From assembly GCA_900544405.1 (NCBI GenBank), contig UQVA01000003.1:62001-126000 (forward strand): DNA of 64,000 nt, given 5' to 3'. Below the pieces are notes generated by a model. The model saw only the letters and a list, made by a program, of their open reading frames with translations. It was not told the DNA's origin and did no database searches. The translations under genes and the position numbers were made by a program. Source of the DNA: an uncultured Eubacteriales bacterium. GTDB lineage: Bacteria; Bacillota; Clostridia; Oscillospirales; Oscillospiraceae. This document shows, piece by piece, positions 32,702 through 41,859 of this stretch (the first letter of the stretch is position 1; each line of letters starts with the position of its first letter).

Positions 32702-33478
32702 ATGTCTCCTATCGTATTTATCATTCTTCTGACCCTTATCACCGGTGTAGGCGGCCTGGCCTTCGGCGGCTTGCTGGCAAGCCTGCTGAAACGGGAGTCC
32801 CCGGTGGCCAGCGGCTTGCTGCTGAGCTTCACGGCAGGACTGATGCTGTGCATCGTGGCGTTGGACATGGTGCCGGAATCCGCCGAAGCCGCCCCCTCCA
32901 TCTGGATCACACCTCTATGCCTGGTGGCCGGGTTCGGCATCACCTACTTCCTGAACTGCTGGATCGATAAGAGCCAGCACCATGAGGACGACCACCACTC
33001 CCACCAGTGCGCCTGCGGCCACCACGACCTGCACACAGCGGGCGTCGTGCTGGCAGCCGCCGTAGCCCTCCACAATGTCCCTGTGGGCATGGCAGTGGGC
33101 ACCAGTGTGTCCATTCAGGGCATGGGCTGGGCCAGCATTCTGGCCGCCGTGACCATCGGCCTGCACAACATCCCGGAGGGAATGTCCATCGCCATCCCCC
33201 TGCTCCACGATGGCTCCAAGCGGGCCGGAGCCATCGCCATCAGCGCCCTCAGCGGCATTCCCACGGTGCTGGGTGCGCTGCTGGGCTATTTCATCGGCAG
33301 CAAGGCCGCTTCGGCTCTGTCCGTGGCCATGGCCCTGGCCGGCGGCGCCATGCTCTATGTGGTGTTCTTCGAGCTACTGCCGGAAAGCTACCGGACCTGG
33401 AAGTCCAAATGGACCATTCTGGCCACCGTCGTGGGCTTCGCCACCGGGGTCCTGCTCCTGCTGAGTCACCACGGTTAA
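32702..33478 (+). CDS. ZIP family metal transporter (ZupT/GufA-like)
   Basis: A 258-residue membrane protein with eight predicted helices. Metal-site helices carry HNVPVGMAVG (about 121-130) and HNIPEGMSIAIP (about 157-168). A cytoplasmic loop is rich in His and Cys (KSQHHEDDHHSHQCACGHHD, about 86-105) and could sense or hold zinc. ZIP proteins import divalent metals such as zinc. It lies nine bases after the MATE gene and before a bidirectional terminator. Confidence 0.92.
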   Translation: MSPIVFIILLTLITGVGGLAFGGLLASLLKRESPVASGLLLSFTAGLMLCIVALDMVPESAEAAPSIWITPLCLVAGFGITYFLNCWIDKSQHHEDDHHSHQCACGHHDLHTAGVVLAAAVALHNVPVGMAVGTSVSIQGMGWASILAAVTIGLHNIPEGMSIAIPLLHDGSKRAGAIAISALSGIPTVLGALLGYFIGSKAASALSVAMALAGGAMLYVVFFELLPESYRTWKSKWTILATVVGFATGVLLLLSHHG

Positions 33479-33489
33479 TTTCGGATACG

Positions 33490-33526
33490 AAAATACCCGC
33501 AGATTTTTGAAATCTGCGGGTATTTT
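33490..33526. terminator. Bidirectional terminator
   Basis: A perfect 16-bp stem AAAATACCCGCAGATT with its complement and a 5-base loop, T-rich on both strands. It separates the convergent ZIP and ABC transporter genes. Confidence 0.9.
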
Positions 33527-36523
33527 TTATTCGCTTCTCAGAGCCACCACCGGGTCCTTCTTGGCAGCAGACCGGGAGGGGATGATACCGGCGATGAGGG
33601 TCAGAGCCACGCTGATGACCACCAGCACCAGCGCCGCCTGCCAGGGCAGGAATGCCCGCAGGCTCTCTATGCCCGTAAAGTGCCGGAGAATGGCGTTGAT
33701 GGGGAAGCACAGCGCCCAGGTCACGCCTACGCCCAGCAGGCCCGACGTGAAGCCGATGATGGCCGTCTCGGCGTTGAACATACTGGACACATTGGCCTTG
33801 GAAGCGCCGATGGCCCGGAGAATGCCGATCTCCTTGGTGCGCTCCTGAACGGAGATCAGCGTAATGACGCCAATCATAATGGAGGACACCACCAGCGACA
33901 CCGCCACGAAGGCGATGAGCACATAGGTAATGGCGTTGATGATGGTGGTCACGGAGCGCATCATCAGGCCCACATAGTCCGTGTAGCTGATTTGCTCCAG
34001 CTCTTCCCGGCCGGAGTTGTAGTCGGAAATGGCCTGTTCGATAACATTCTTGTCCTCAAAGGAGGCGGCGTAGAGATTGATGGAGTCGGGCGAATCAAGG
34101 TTTACATAACCAAGTTTCTTCAAGTTCTCCTCGTAGGTGGAATCAGAGAACTGCAGGACTTCATCGTAATATTCCGCACACTGCTCCGTGGTATAATCCG
34201 GGGCCGCCGCATCCAGCATGGCCGCCATCTGGCTGGGCTCCAGCAGGGCAAGCTGCTGGGCCACCCCGGCGGCGTACTGGGCCTTCACCTGCTCGGTGAT
34301 AAGCTGGGTGACCATTTCGTTGAAATCCTCATCGGAAAGGCCCGTCAGATAGTCGGAGATCTGCTGGGAGTCCATGCCGGTCTGCTCCGCCATGGCCGCC
34401 AGTAACTGGGCCTGCAGGTCCTCCCGGCTCTTGCCCTCCATGGCCTGGGCCACGCCGTTGTCCAGCACCTCCTGGGGCGGGATGGACGCAATGACCAGAT
34501 ACACGTTGGCCTTGTCCTGCTCGCTCAGGTCCGTCAGGTAATCCCGGAAGGCCGCTTCCTTTTCTCCATCCGTCAGATTGCCGGTGTTCTCCTGGAAGGG
34601 CAGGCCGGTGAAAATATCCCGGGTGGGGTCCGCCAGCTGGGCCGCCACCGCATCGGTGTCGTGGCCCTTCTCAATGAGGTACTCCGTCAGTTTGCCGGTG
34701 TAGCCGATGGTCCCGGTGAGCATGGCGGACACGGCTTCGTCACTGGGACGGATGATGCCCGTGACCCGCAGGTCCAGGCCGTTGTCGTAGAGATATTTCA
34801 GGCCGGTGCTGGTGTTCCGCAGGTCCGTGTAAGTGCCGGTGGAAGCATCGTAGGTGTAGCAGTCCCCGTTCAGCACCACCCGGAAATCCATATTGCAGAT
34901 GTCCTCGTAGCTCCACTTTTCCTCGGAAGGGTCTACATGGGTCTTGTCGATGGCAGCCTGGGCCAGTTCGTCAATTTCCGCCTTGGGCTTCAGGCCCAGC
35001 GCATACAGGGTCATGTCGTCCACTTCCCCGTTCTCGTCCACCACCAGCACCACTTCATCGTACCGGCTGGGCCAGCGGCCGTAGACCAGGTCGTACTGCT
35101 TTTCCAGCAGCGGGCTGATGATGGCCCCGTTGTCGCCGGGGAGCATTTCCTGCCAGACCGTGGCACCGGAACCCATGGTGGACATGGAGGAGGAAATGCC
35201 CAGCTGGCTCTGGACCGAGGACATGGCGGTCATATCCACCCCGAAATACTCGATCATCAGGTCCCTCATAAGGCTCTGGGCATCGGAATAGAGAATGGTA
35301 TCGTCCACGCTCTTGGTGTACACCAGCAGGTCCATGTCGTAGGTGTACTGCACGCCGCTGACGGCGGTATTCAGGGGGCTGCCCTCCTGGGTGCGCTGCT
35401 CCTCCAGATAGGCCTTGAAGGCCTTCAGGTCGTTTTTCTTAGACTCCATAGAACTCAGGGCGTTGACCATATCGTAGACCATGGATTTCTGGTACACCGC
35501 ATCCTGTTCATGCTTCCCGGAGGACTGGGCGCTGCCCATGAAGGTCATTAAAAGGCTGCTCATGTCCATGCTCTGGGCTTCCAGCGTCAGAGGATAGGAG
35601 GACAGGGTGTCCTCCTGCATGGTGTTGATATAGGCGGTGGTTCCCTGGGACACAGCGTATATCAGCGCAATGCCGATGATGCCGATGGACCCGGCAAAGG
35701 CCGTCAGCGTGGTGCGGCCCTTCTTGGTGAACAGATTCCGCAGGGACAGGCCGAAGGCCGTCCATACGGACATGGAGGGCCGCTTGGTCTTGACCTTTTT
35801 CTGCTCGTCCGCCTCGTGGATGCGCTCCCCCACCAGTTCCTCGGCGCTCAGGGGCCGGGTGTCCCCGGTGATCTCGCCGTCCAGCACCCGGATGATGCGG
35901 CTGGAATACCGCTCCGCCAACTCCGGGTTGTGAGTGACCATGATGACCAGCCGGTCCCGGGCAATTTCATGGAGAATTTCCATGACCTGGACGCTGGTCT
36001 CCGTGTCCAGCGCACCGGTAGGCTCATCGGCCAGGATAATATCCGGGTCATTGACGATGGCCCGGGCGATGGCCACCCGCTGCATCTGTCCGCCGGACAT
36101 CTGGTTGGGCCGCTTTTTCAGCTGATTGCCCAGGCCTACTTTGTTCAGGGCCTCCACAGCCCGCTTCCGCCGCTCCTTCCGGGACACGCCGGAGAGGGTC
36201 AGGGCCAACTCCACGTTTTCCAGCACCGTCTGGTGAGGGATCAGGTTATAACTCTGGAACACGAAGCCCACGGAGTGGTTCCGGTAGGCATCCCAGTCCC
36301 GGTCTCCGAAATTCTTCGTGGAACGGCCGTTGATGATCAGGTCGCCGCTGGTATATTGGTCCAGCCCGCCGATGATATTCAGCATGGTGGTCTTGCCGCA
36401 GCCGGAGGGGCCCAGAATGGACACGAATTCGCTGGAGCGGAATTGCAGGCTGACCCCTTTCAGGGCCTCCACATTCCCATCTCCCGCCGGGTAGACCTTG
36501 GTGATGTTTTTCAGCTCTAACAT
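33527..36523 (-). CDS. MacB-like ABC exporter, fused ATPase and FtsX-type permease
   Basis: A 998-residue single-chain exporter. The N-terminal ATPase has Walker A GPSGCGKTT (about 38-46), signature MSGGQMQR (about 142-149) and Walker B IILADEPTGALD. A first membrane helix (about 275-295) precedes a large extracellular domain of roughly 500 residues, and the C-terminal FtsX-like region has three helices with SVQERTKEIGILRAIGASK. MacB-type proteins drive transport of peptides or lipoproteins by mechanotransmission rather than classic pumping. A TATAAT lies at 36567-36562 and AAAGGAAT before the ATG. Confidence 0.9.
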   Translation of the reverse strand: MLELKNITKVYPAGDGNVEALKGVSLQFRSSEFVSILGPSGCGKTTMLNIIGGLDQYTSGDLIINGRSTKNFGDRDWDAYRNHSVGFVFQSYNLIPHQTVLENVELALTLSGVSRKERRKRAVEALNKVGLGNQLKKRPNQMSGGQMQRVAIARAIVNDPDIILADEPTGALDTETSVQVMEILHEIARDRLVIMVTHNPELAERYSSRIIRVLDGEITGDTRPLSAEELVGERIHEADEQKKVKTKRPSMSVWTAFGLSLRNLFTKKGRTTLTAFAGSIGIIGIALIYAVSQGTTAYINTMQEDTLSSYPLTLEAQSMDMSSLLMTFMGSAQSSGKHEQDAVYQKSMVYDMVNALSSMESKKNDLKAFKAYLEEQRTQEGSPLNTAVSGVQYTYDMDLLVYTKSVDDTILYSDAQSLMRDLMIEYFGVDMTAMSSVQSQLGISSSMSTMGSGATVWQEMLPGDNGAIISPLLEKQYDLVYGRWPSRYDEVVLVVDENGEVDDMTLYALGLKPKAEIDELAQAAIDKTHVDPSEEKWSYEDICNMDFRVVLNGDCYTYDASTGTYTDLRNTSTGLKYLYDNGLDLRVTGIIRPSDEAVSAMLTGTIGYTGKLTEYLIEKGHDTDAVAAQLADPTRDIFTGLPFQENTGNLTDGEKEAAFRDYLTDLSEQDKANVYLVIASIPPQEVLDNGVAQAMEGKSREDLQAQLLAAMAEQTGMDSQQISDYLTGLSDEDFNEMVTQLITEQVKAQYAAGVAQQLALLEPSQMAAMLDAAAPDYTTEQCAEYYDEVLQFSDSTYEENLKKLGYVNLDSPDSINLYAASFEDKNVIEQAISDYNSGREELEQISYTDYVGLMMRSVTTIINAITYVLIAFVAVSLVVSSIMIGVITLISVQERTKEIGILRAIGASKANVSSMFNAETAIIGFTSGLLGVGVTWALCFPINAILRHFTGIESLRAFLPWQAALVLVVISVALTLIAGIIPSRSAAKKDPVVALRSE

Positions 36524-36613
36524 GGTGATTCCTTTCCCGATAAAAAACTGCGAATGGGGTAATTATACCACGTTTGATGGTTCGTTTGTGAACAAACCGC
36601 AAATTCTCAGAAA

Positions 36614-36645
36614 AAATGCTGCAAGGCCGAAGCCTTGCAGCATTT
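36614..36645 (-). terminator. groESL terminator
   Basis: On the minus strand AAATGCTGCAAGGC, loop TTCG, GCCTTGCAGCATTTTTT. A strong intrinsic terminator 19 bases after groEL. Confidence 0.9.
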
Positions 36646-36663
36646 GGGTTTTGTCTTCTCGGC

Positions 36664-38295
36664 TTAGTACATACCGCCCTGGGCAGCAGCGGCTGCGGCA
36701 GCGGCATCACCGGCGGGGTCGGGCTTATCCACGACCAGGCTCTCAGTGGTCAGCACGCAGGAGGCGATGGAAGCGGCGTTCTCCAGAGAAGAACGGGTCA
36801 CCTTGGTGGGGTCCACGATACCGGCGGGGATCATGTCCACATACTCCTCGGTGTAGGCGTTGTAGCCATAGCCCACCTTGCCGGAGGTGCGGACCTTCTC
36901 ATAGACCACACTGCCGTCCACACCGGCGTTCTGAGCGATCTGACGGATAGGCGCCTGCAGAGCAGTGGCAATGATCTTTGCACCGGTCTTTTCGTCGCCG
37001 TGCAGGGTCTCCACCAGCTTCTCCACAGCCTCGATGGCATTGACCTGAGCGGTACCGCCGCCGGCCACGATGCCCTCCTCCACGGCTGCACGGGTAGCGT
37101 TCAGAGCGTCCTCCACACGAAGCTTCTGCTCCTTCATGGCGACCTCGGTCTGAGCACCAACCTTGATAACGGCCACGCCGCCACTGAGCTTTGCCAGCCG
37201 CTCCTGCAGCTTCTCCCGATCGTAGTCGGAAGTGGTGGTGGCGATGGAGGAACGAATCTCATGGGCACGGGCCTTGATGGCTTCGGGGTCGCCTGCGCCG
37301 TCCACGATGGTGGTGGTGTCCTTGGTGACCACGATCTGACGGGCATGGCCCAGATCGTTCATGGTAGCCTCGCTGAGCTCCATGTTCAGCTGGCTGGAAA
37401 TGACGGTGCCGCCGGTCAGCACGGCGATATCCTGCAGCATTTCCTTCCGACGGTCGCCGAAGCCGGGGGCCTTCACGCACACGCAGTTGAAGTTGCCGCG
37501 CAGCCGGTTCACCAGCAGAGTGGCCAGGGCGTCGCCTTCCACATCCTCAGCGATGATGATGAGCTTCTTGCCGGTCTTGACCACCGGCTCCAGAATGGGC
37601 AGAATTTCCTGGATGGAGGAGATCTTCTTATCGGTGATGAGCAGCAGAGGATCGTCCAGCACAGCCTCCATCTTGTCGGTATCGGTGACCATGTAGGGGG
37701 AGATGTAGCCCCGGTCAAACTGCATACCTTCCACCACGTCCAGGCCGGTCTCGGCGGTCTTGGACTCCTCGATGGTGATGACGCCTTCGGTGCCCACCTT
37801 CTCCATGGCCTCAGAGATCAGCTTACCGATGGCCTCGTCGCCGGAGGACACGGTGCCGACACGGGCAATGTCCTCGGAGCCGTTCACGGGCACGGAGTGC
37901 TCCTTAATGGCGGCAACGGCGGCTTCCACAGCCTTCTCGATGCCCTTACGCATGACCATGGGGTTGGCACCGGCGCTCAGGTTCTTCAGGCCCTCTCTCG
38001 TGATGGCCTGAGCCAGCAGAGTCGCAGTGGTGGTGCCATCACCGGCAACGTCGTTGGTCTTGGTGGCCACTTCCCGGATGAGCTGTGCACCCATGTTCTC
38101 AAAAGCGTCCTCCAGCTCCACTTCCTTGGCGATGGTCACGCCGTCGTTGGTGATGAGGGGTGCGCCATATTTCTTGCCCAGGACCACATTGCGGCCCTTG
38201 GGTCCCAGCGTTACCTTTACGGTGTCGGCCAACTGGTCAATACCGGCCTGCAGCTTTTTCCGGGCTTCCTCGCCATATACGATCATCTTAGACAT
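36664..38295 (-). CDS. groL: Chaperonin GroEL (Hsp60)
   Basis: A 543-residue chaperonin subunit. DVAGDGTTTATLLAQ (about 84-98) binds ATP; AAVEEGIVAGGGTA is the family signature near residue 400-415. The C-terminus is alanine-rich and ends GGMY, one residue beyond the usual GGM tail. AGGAGG lies nine bases before the ATG. It forms a bicistron with groES under a CIRCE operator. Confidence 0.98.
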   Translation of the reverse strand: MSKMIVYGEEARKKLQAGIDQLADTVKVTLGPKGRNVVLGKKYGAPLITNDGVTIAKEVELEDAFENMGAQLIREVATKTNDVAGDGTTTATLLAQAITREGLKNLSAGANPMVMRKGIEKAVEAAVAAIKEHSVPVNGSEDIARVGTVSSGDEAIGKLISEAMEKVGTEGVITIEESKTAETGLDVVEGMQFDRGYISPYMVTDTDKMEAVLDDPLLLITDKKISSIQEILPILEPVVKTGKKLIIIAEDVEGDALATLLVNRLRGNFNCVCVKAPGFGDRRKEMLQDIAVLTGGTVISSQLNMELSEATMNDLGHARQIVVTKDTTTIVDGAGDPEAIKARAHEIRSSIATTTSDYDREKLQERLAKLSGGVAVIKVGAQTEVAMKEQKLRVEDALNATRAAVEEGIVAGGGTAQVNAIEAVEKLVETLHGDEKTGAKIIATALQAPIRQIAQNAGVDGSVVYEKVRTSGKVGYGYNAYTEEYVDMIPAGIVDPTKVTRSSLENAASIASCVLTTESLVVDKPDPAGDAAAAAAAAQGGMY

Positions 38296-38309
38296 GATAA
38301 GTTACCTCC

Positions 38310-38585
38310 TTAGTCGGTGACGACAGCCAGAATGTCGTCCTGCTTCACGAATTTATAATCCACGCCGTCCAGCTTGATCTCGCTGCCGGTGTACTTGCCC
38401 ACGACCACCCGGTCGCCGGTCTTGACGGTCATGGTCACGTCCTTGGTGCCGGGGCCCACGGATACCACCTCGTAGATGGCGGGCTTCTCTTTATTGGTGG
38501 TGGCCAGGATGATGCCGGATACGGTGGTCTCCTGGGCCTCGTTCTGCTTCAGCAGCACGTTGTCAGCCATAGGTTTCAGTTTCAT
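38310..38585 (-). CDS. groS: Co-chaperonin GroES (Hsp10)
   Basis: A 91-residue lid subunit starting MKLKPMADNVLLKQNEAQE, with the mobile loop around ETTVSGIILATTN and GDRVVVGKYTGSEIKLDG. It is the first gene of the heat-shock bicistron, 14 bases before groEL. Confidence 0.97.
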   Translation of the reverse strand: MKLKPMADNVLLKQNEAQETTVSGIILATTNKEKPAIYEVVSVGPGTKDVTMTVKTGDRVVVGKYTGSEIKLDGVDYKFVKQDDILAVVTD

Positions 38586-38649
38586 GGTTCATTCCTCCAT
38601 ACGTCGATATTTTAGACTGCCGGTGTTGCCCGGCGTGGTTCTACGTGTT

Positions 38650-38676
38650 TTAGCACTCACTCTTCCTGAGTGCTAA
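38650..38676. promoter_or_regulatory. CIRCE operator (HrcA binding site)
   Basis: TTAGCACTC, nine bases, GAGTGCTAA: a perfect CIRCE inverted repeat, placed between the -10 and groES. HrcA repression of groESL is expected. Confidence 0.97.
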
Positions 38677-38679
38677 CAT

Positions 38680-38707
38680 ATCATACCACACTCTCCGGAA
38701 AATGCAA
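38680..38707 (-). promoter_or_regulatory. groESL promoter
   Basis: TTGCAT (38707-38702), 16 bases, TATGAT (38685-38680), directly upstream of CIRCE. Confidence 0.7.
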
Positions 38708-38822
38708 GAGGGAAAAGCGTCGAATTCGTAAAAAATTTATGAATTTCTGACTTTCCCCGTCCCTGCCGGCGGCCCGTCGCCGAAAAAAACATAACATACT
38801 CCAAAAAGAGTACAAAATCCTC

Positions 38823-38851
38823 TTGCATTTTGGCCGGTTTCTCATTATAAT
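38823..38851 (+). promoter_or_regulatory. Promoter of minD-like/mgsA-like genes
   Basis: TTGCAT (38823-38828), 17 bases, TATAAT (38846-38851). Confidence 0.75.
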
Positions 38852-38881
38852 GACACTATACTCAAAATCGGAGGAATGGGT

Positions 38882-39616
38882 GTGGGGGAACTGATCGCTG
38901 TGCTGTCCGGAAAAGGCGGCACAGGTAAAACATCCGTCTGTGCCGGCATCGCCACGGCTCTGGCCGAATGCGGCAACAGCGTACTGTGCATCGACTGCGA
39001 CATTGGTCTGAGAAATCTGGATATTTCCTTAGGCTTAAGCGAAGTCGGGGCTCTCTCCTTCCTGGACGTGAGCCAGCGAGGCTACGCCCTGTCGAAAGCC
39101 ACCCGGCATCCGGCATTCCCGGACCTCCAATTTCTGACGGCCCCCATTTCCTGGGCCCCCGGGGATATTGACTTCCCGGCCTTCGCCGCCATGCTCCGGC
39201 AGGCCGCCGAGCGGTACGACTATGTGCTGCTGGACGCCCCCGCAGGCATCGAGGAAGGCTTCCGCTTAGCCGCCCGCTACGCCGGACGCATCCTGCTGGT
39301 CACCGGGCCGGACCCGGCCGCCATCCGGGACGCAGGCCGCACGGGAGAGATTTTGCAGGAAATGGGCAAGGACAATATCCGTCTCATTGTCAACAGAGTC
39401 AACAAAAAGCTGGTAACCGCCATGCACCTGACCGTGGACGATGTGATGGACCGGACGGGTCTGCCCCTGTTGGGGCTGGTTCCGGAGGACCCCAACGTGA
39501 CCCTGGCCGCCGCTTCATCCAAGCCCCTTCTTTACCAAACCAAGCGGGGTGCCGCCGCCGCCTGCCGCCGGATCGCCCGGCGCATCGAGGGCAGCGTGGT
39601 ACCCATCGCCCTATAA
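38882..39616 (+). CDS. MinD/ParA-like P-loop ATPase
   Basis: A 244-residue deviant Walker ATPase: GELIAVLSGKGGTGKTSVCA carries the signature Lys and P-loop, CIDCDIGLRNLD is the switch I region, and VLLDAPAGIEEG the Walker B. It closely resembles MinD, though the C-terminal membrane-targeting amphipathic helix is not obvious (it ends ARRIEGSVVPIAL). No minC or minE is adjacent. GTG at 38882, seven bases after GGAGG, is preferred over an ATG at 38876 that abuts the ribosome site. It precedes the methylglyoxal synthase gene, a neighbour of minD in many Clostridia. Confidence 0.82.
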   Translation: MGELIAVLSGKGGTGKTSVCAGIATALAECGNSVLCIDCDIGLRNLDISLGLSEVGALSFLDVSQRGYALSKATRHPAFPDLQFLTAPISWAPGDIDFPAFAAMLRQAAERYDYVLLDAPAGIEEGFRLAARYAGRILLVTGPDPAAIRDAGRTGEILQEMGKDNIRLIVNRVNKKLVTAMHLTVDDVMDRTGLPLLGLVPEDPNVTLAAASSKPLLYQTKRGAAAACRRIARRIEGSVVPIAL

Positions 39617-39644
39617 AAAGAGATACTATTAAGGAGTGATCACT

Positions 39645-40058
39645 GTGAACATTGCACTGATGGCCCATGATAAGAAGAAGGAACTGATGGTTCAGTTCTG
39701 CACCGCTTACAAGAGCGTTCTCATTAAACATACCCTCTATGCCACCGCTACCACCGGCCGTCTGGTGGCAGACAGCACCGGTATGCCCGTGACGCTGCTG
39801 CTGTCCCATAAGCAGGGCGGTCACCAGCAGATCAACGCCCGCATTGCCTACAACGAGATCGATATGGTGCTGCTCTTTACGGACCCCAACACCACCGATC
39901 CCCAGGAAAATGCCCAGCTGGTGGAAACCATCCGCCACTGCGACCGCCAGAACGTCCCCATCGCCACCAACCTGGCCACCGCCGAAATGCTCATCATGGG
40001 CCTGCAGCGGGGCGATCTGGATTGGCGGGAGATGTACCGGAACCGTCCCAGATACTAA
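39645..40058 (+). CDS. mgsA: Methylglyoxal synthase-like protein
   Basis: A 137-residue MGS-fold protein starting (GTG) MNIALMAHDKKKELMVQFC. The phosphate-binding region TATTGRL and the HKQGGHQQINARI, LLFTDPNTTD and IATNLATAEML blocks match the family, which converts dihydroxyacetone phosphate to methylglyoxal. Against E. coli MgsA the catalytic Asp71 (GGDQQ) appears as His (GGHQQ) and His98 appears as Gln (DPNTTDPQEN), so activity is uncertain. AAGGAG lies eight bases before the GTG. Confidence 0.85.
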   Translation: MNIALMAHDKKKELMVQFCTAYKSVLIKHTLYATATTGRLVADSTGMPVTLLLSHKQGGHQQINARIAYNEIDMVLLFTDPNTTDPQENAQLVETIRHCDRQNVPIATNLATAEMLIMGLQRGDLDWREMYRNRPRY

Positions 40059-40064
40059 GCATGG

Positions 40065-40091
40065 ACCGCCTGCCTCCGGCGGGCGGTTTTT
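40065..40091 (+). terminator. Intrinsic terminator after mgsA
   Basis: ACCGCCTGCC, three-base loop, GGCGGGCGGT followed by TTTTT. It may reduce read-through into hisS. Confidence 0.7.
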
Positions 40092-40133
40092 CTACGCCGA
40101 AAAGGCCATCATCCCAGAAAAGAGGAAAAATCT

Positions 40134-41489
40134 ATGGAACGAATCAAACCCCGGACCCTTTCCGGCTTCATGGAGCTGCTGCCCGGCAAACAGGCCAAAA
40201 TGGAGCGCATGATGGAAATTCTCCGCACCACCTACGCCCAGTACGGCTTCGCCCCCCTGGACACCCCGGTCATCGAGGATGCTCAGATCCTTTTGGCCAA
40301 GGGCGGCGGCGAGACCGAAAAACAGATTTACCGCTTCACCAAGGGCGACAGCGACCTGGCCCTGCGCTTTGACCTGACGGTCCCCCTGGCAAAATATGTG
40401 GCCCTGCACTACGGTGAGCTGGCCTTCCCCTTCCGCCGCTACCAGATCGGCAAGGTCTATCGGGGCGAGCGGGCCCAGCGGGGCCGGTTCCGGGAATTCT
40501 ATCAGGCGGACATCGACATCATCGGCGATGGTTCCCTGAGCATTCTCAACGAGGCGGAAATTCCCGCCGTCATTTATAAAATTTTCCGTGGTTTCGGACT
40601 GAACCGGTTCTGCATCCGGGTGAATAACCGGAAGCTGCTCAACGGCTTCTACGCCATGCTGGGTCTGGAAGAAAAGAGCGGCGACATCATGCGCACCGTG
40701 GACAAGCTGGAAAAAATCGGTGCCGAGAAGGTCCGGGAGATTCTGGTAGACGACCTGGCCCTGACCGACGAGCAGGCCCAGGACATTCTCCGCTTCATGG
40801 CCATCACCGGCTCCAATGCCCAGGTTCTGTCCGCTTTGGAGGGCTACAAGGGCCGCAATGAGACCTTCGACACCGGCCTTTCCGAGCTGTACGCCGTCAC
40901 CGCCAACCTGGCTGCCTTCGGCGTGCCGGAGAGCCACTTTGCCGTGGACCTGACCATCGCCCGTGGCCTGGACTACTACACCGGCACGGTCTACGAGACC
41001 ACCCTGCTGGACTATCCCCAGATCGGCTCCGTTTGCTCCGGCGGCCGCTACGACAATCTGGCCGAATACTATACCGAAAAAAAGCTCCCTGGCGTTGGCA
41101 TTTCCATCGGCCTGACCCGGCTTTTCTATGTGCTGGATGAGCAGGGTCTCCTCAGTGGCAATGCCGGAGACGCCAGTGTCCAGGCCCTGGTGCTGCCCAT
41201 GACCGCCGACCCGGCCCCGGCCATCGCCCTGGCGGAGGCCCTCCGCGCCGGCGGCCTGCGGGTACAGCTTTACGGGGAAAACAAGAAATTCAAGCAGAAA
41301 ATGAGCTATGCCGACAAGCTGGGCGTGCCCTTTGCGGTGCTGCTGGGCGAGGATGAGATCAACGCCGGGAAATGCTCCGTGAAGGATATGCGCTCCGGCG
41401 AACAGCAGCTTCTCACCCCGGAGGAAGCCGTGGGCTACCTCACCGAGCGGCTGAACCGGGATGCGGGCACCGTCATTCAGGAGAAATGA
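40134..41489 (+). CDS. hisS: Histidine-tRNA ligase
   Basis: A 451-residue class II synthetase. Motif 2 is GRFREFYQADIDIIG (about 117-131), the histidine-binding motifs are ARGLDYYTGTVYE (about 277-289) and CSGGRYDNLAEYY, and motif 3 is GVGISIGLTRL. The C-terminal anticodon domain follows (about 350-440). A HisZ-type paralogue is unlikely because all catalytic motifs are intact. Its stop overlaps an ATG, and a small gene follows. Confidence 0.93.
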   Translation: MERIKPRTLSGFMELLPGKQAKMERMMEILRTTYAQYGFAPLDTPVIEDAQILLAKGGGETEKQIYRFTKGDSDLALRFDLTVPLAKYVALHYGELAFPFRRYQIGKVYRGERAQRGRFREFYQADIDIIGDGSLSILNEAEIPAVIYKIFRGFGLNRFCIRVNNRKLLNGFYAMLGLEEKSGDIMRTVDKLEKIGAEKVREILVDDLALTDEQAQDILRFMAITGSNAQVLSALEGYKGRNETFDTGLSELYAVTANLAAFGVPESHFAVDLTIARGLDYYTGTVYETTLLDYPQIGSVCSGGRYDNLAEYYTEKKLPGVGISIGLTRLFYVLDEQGLLSGNAGDASVQALVLPMTADPAPAIALAEALRAGGLRVQLYGENKKFKQKMSYADKLGVPFAVLLGEDEINAGKCSVKDMRSGEQQLLTPEEAVGYLTERLNRDAGTVIQEK

Positions 41490-41491
41490 CC

Positions 41492-41770
41492 ATGGAAGAA
41501 AAATTCATTGCCGCCTGGGAGGATGCCCGGAAAAAGGCCTCGGCCCTTGGGGTCCGGCTCCGGCCCATGGACCCCGCTGACGCTATGCGTACCGCCCACC
41601 GGTGTCTCACCGGCCACCGGTCCAGCGACGGCTTCGACATTCTGGCGGACAAGGGCCACCTGGAGCTGACGCTGGAAGCCCTGGCCGCCGATGCCCGCTT
41701 CACGGGCCTGTTCTCCGACGAGGAAGCCAACGCCGCCCTGGCCCGGCTGCTCCAGGCAGGGTACTACTAG
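41492..41770 (+). CDS. Conserved hypothetical small protein downstream of hisS
   Basis: A 92-residue, mostly helical, Ala- and Asp-rich protein (MEEKFIAAWEDARKKASALG ... RLLQAGYY). AGGAG eight bases upstream supports ATG 41492; an ATG two codons earlier overlaps the hisS stop (ATGA) and is an alternative. No domain is recognised. The tight spacing suggests translation coupled to hisS. Confidence 0.65.
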   Translation: MEEKFIAAWEDARKKASALGVRLRPMDPADAMRTAHRCLTGHRSSDGFDILADKGHLELTLEALAADARFTGLFSDEEANAALARLLQAGYY

Positions 41771-41777
41771 AAAATTT

Positions 41778-41808
41778 GCTCCCGTACCGGCCGGTACGGG
41801 AGCGTTTT
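41778..41808 (+). terminator. hisS operon terminator
   Basis: A perfect 26-base palindrome (GCTCCCGTACCGG and complement) followed by GTTTTT. Confidence 0.88.
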
Positions 41809-41815
41809 TCCTATA

Positions 41816-41853
41816 AAATCCCCGATACCGGAAGCGTCCGGTATCGGGGATTT
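41816..41853 (-). terminator. purA terminator (can act on both strands)
   Basis: AAATCCCCGATACCGGA, four-base loop, and its complement. It lies seven bases after the purA stop on the minus strand. Confidence 0.85.
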
Positions 41854-41859
41854 GCATTT

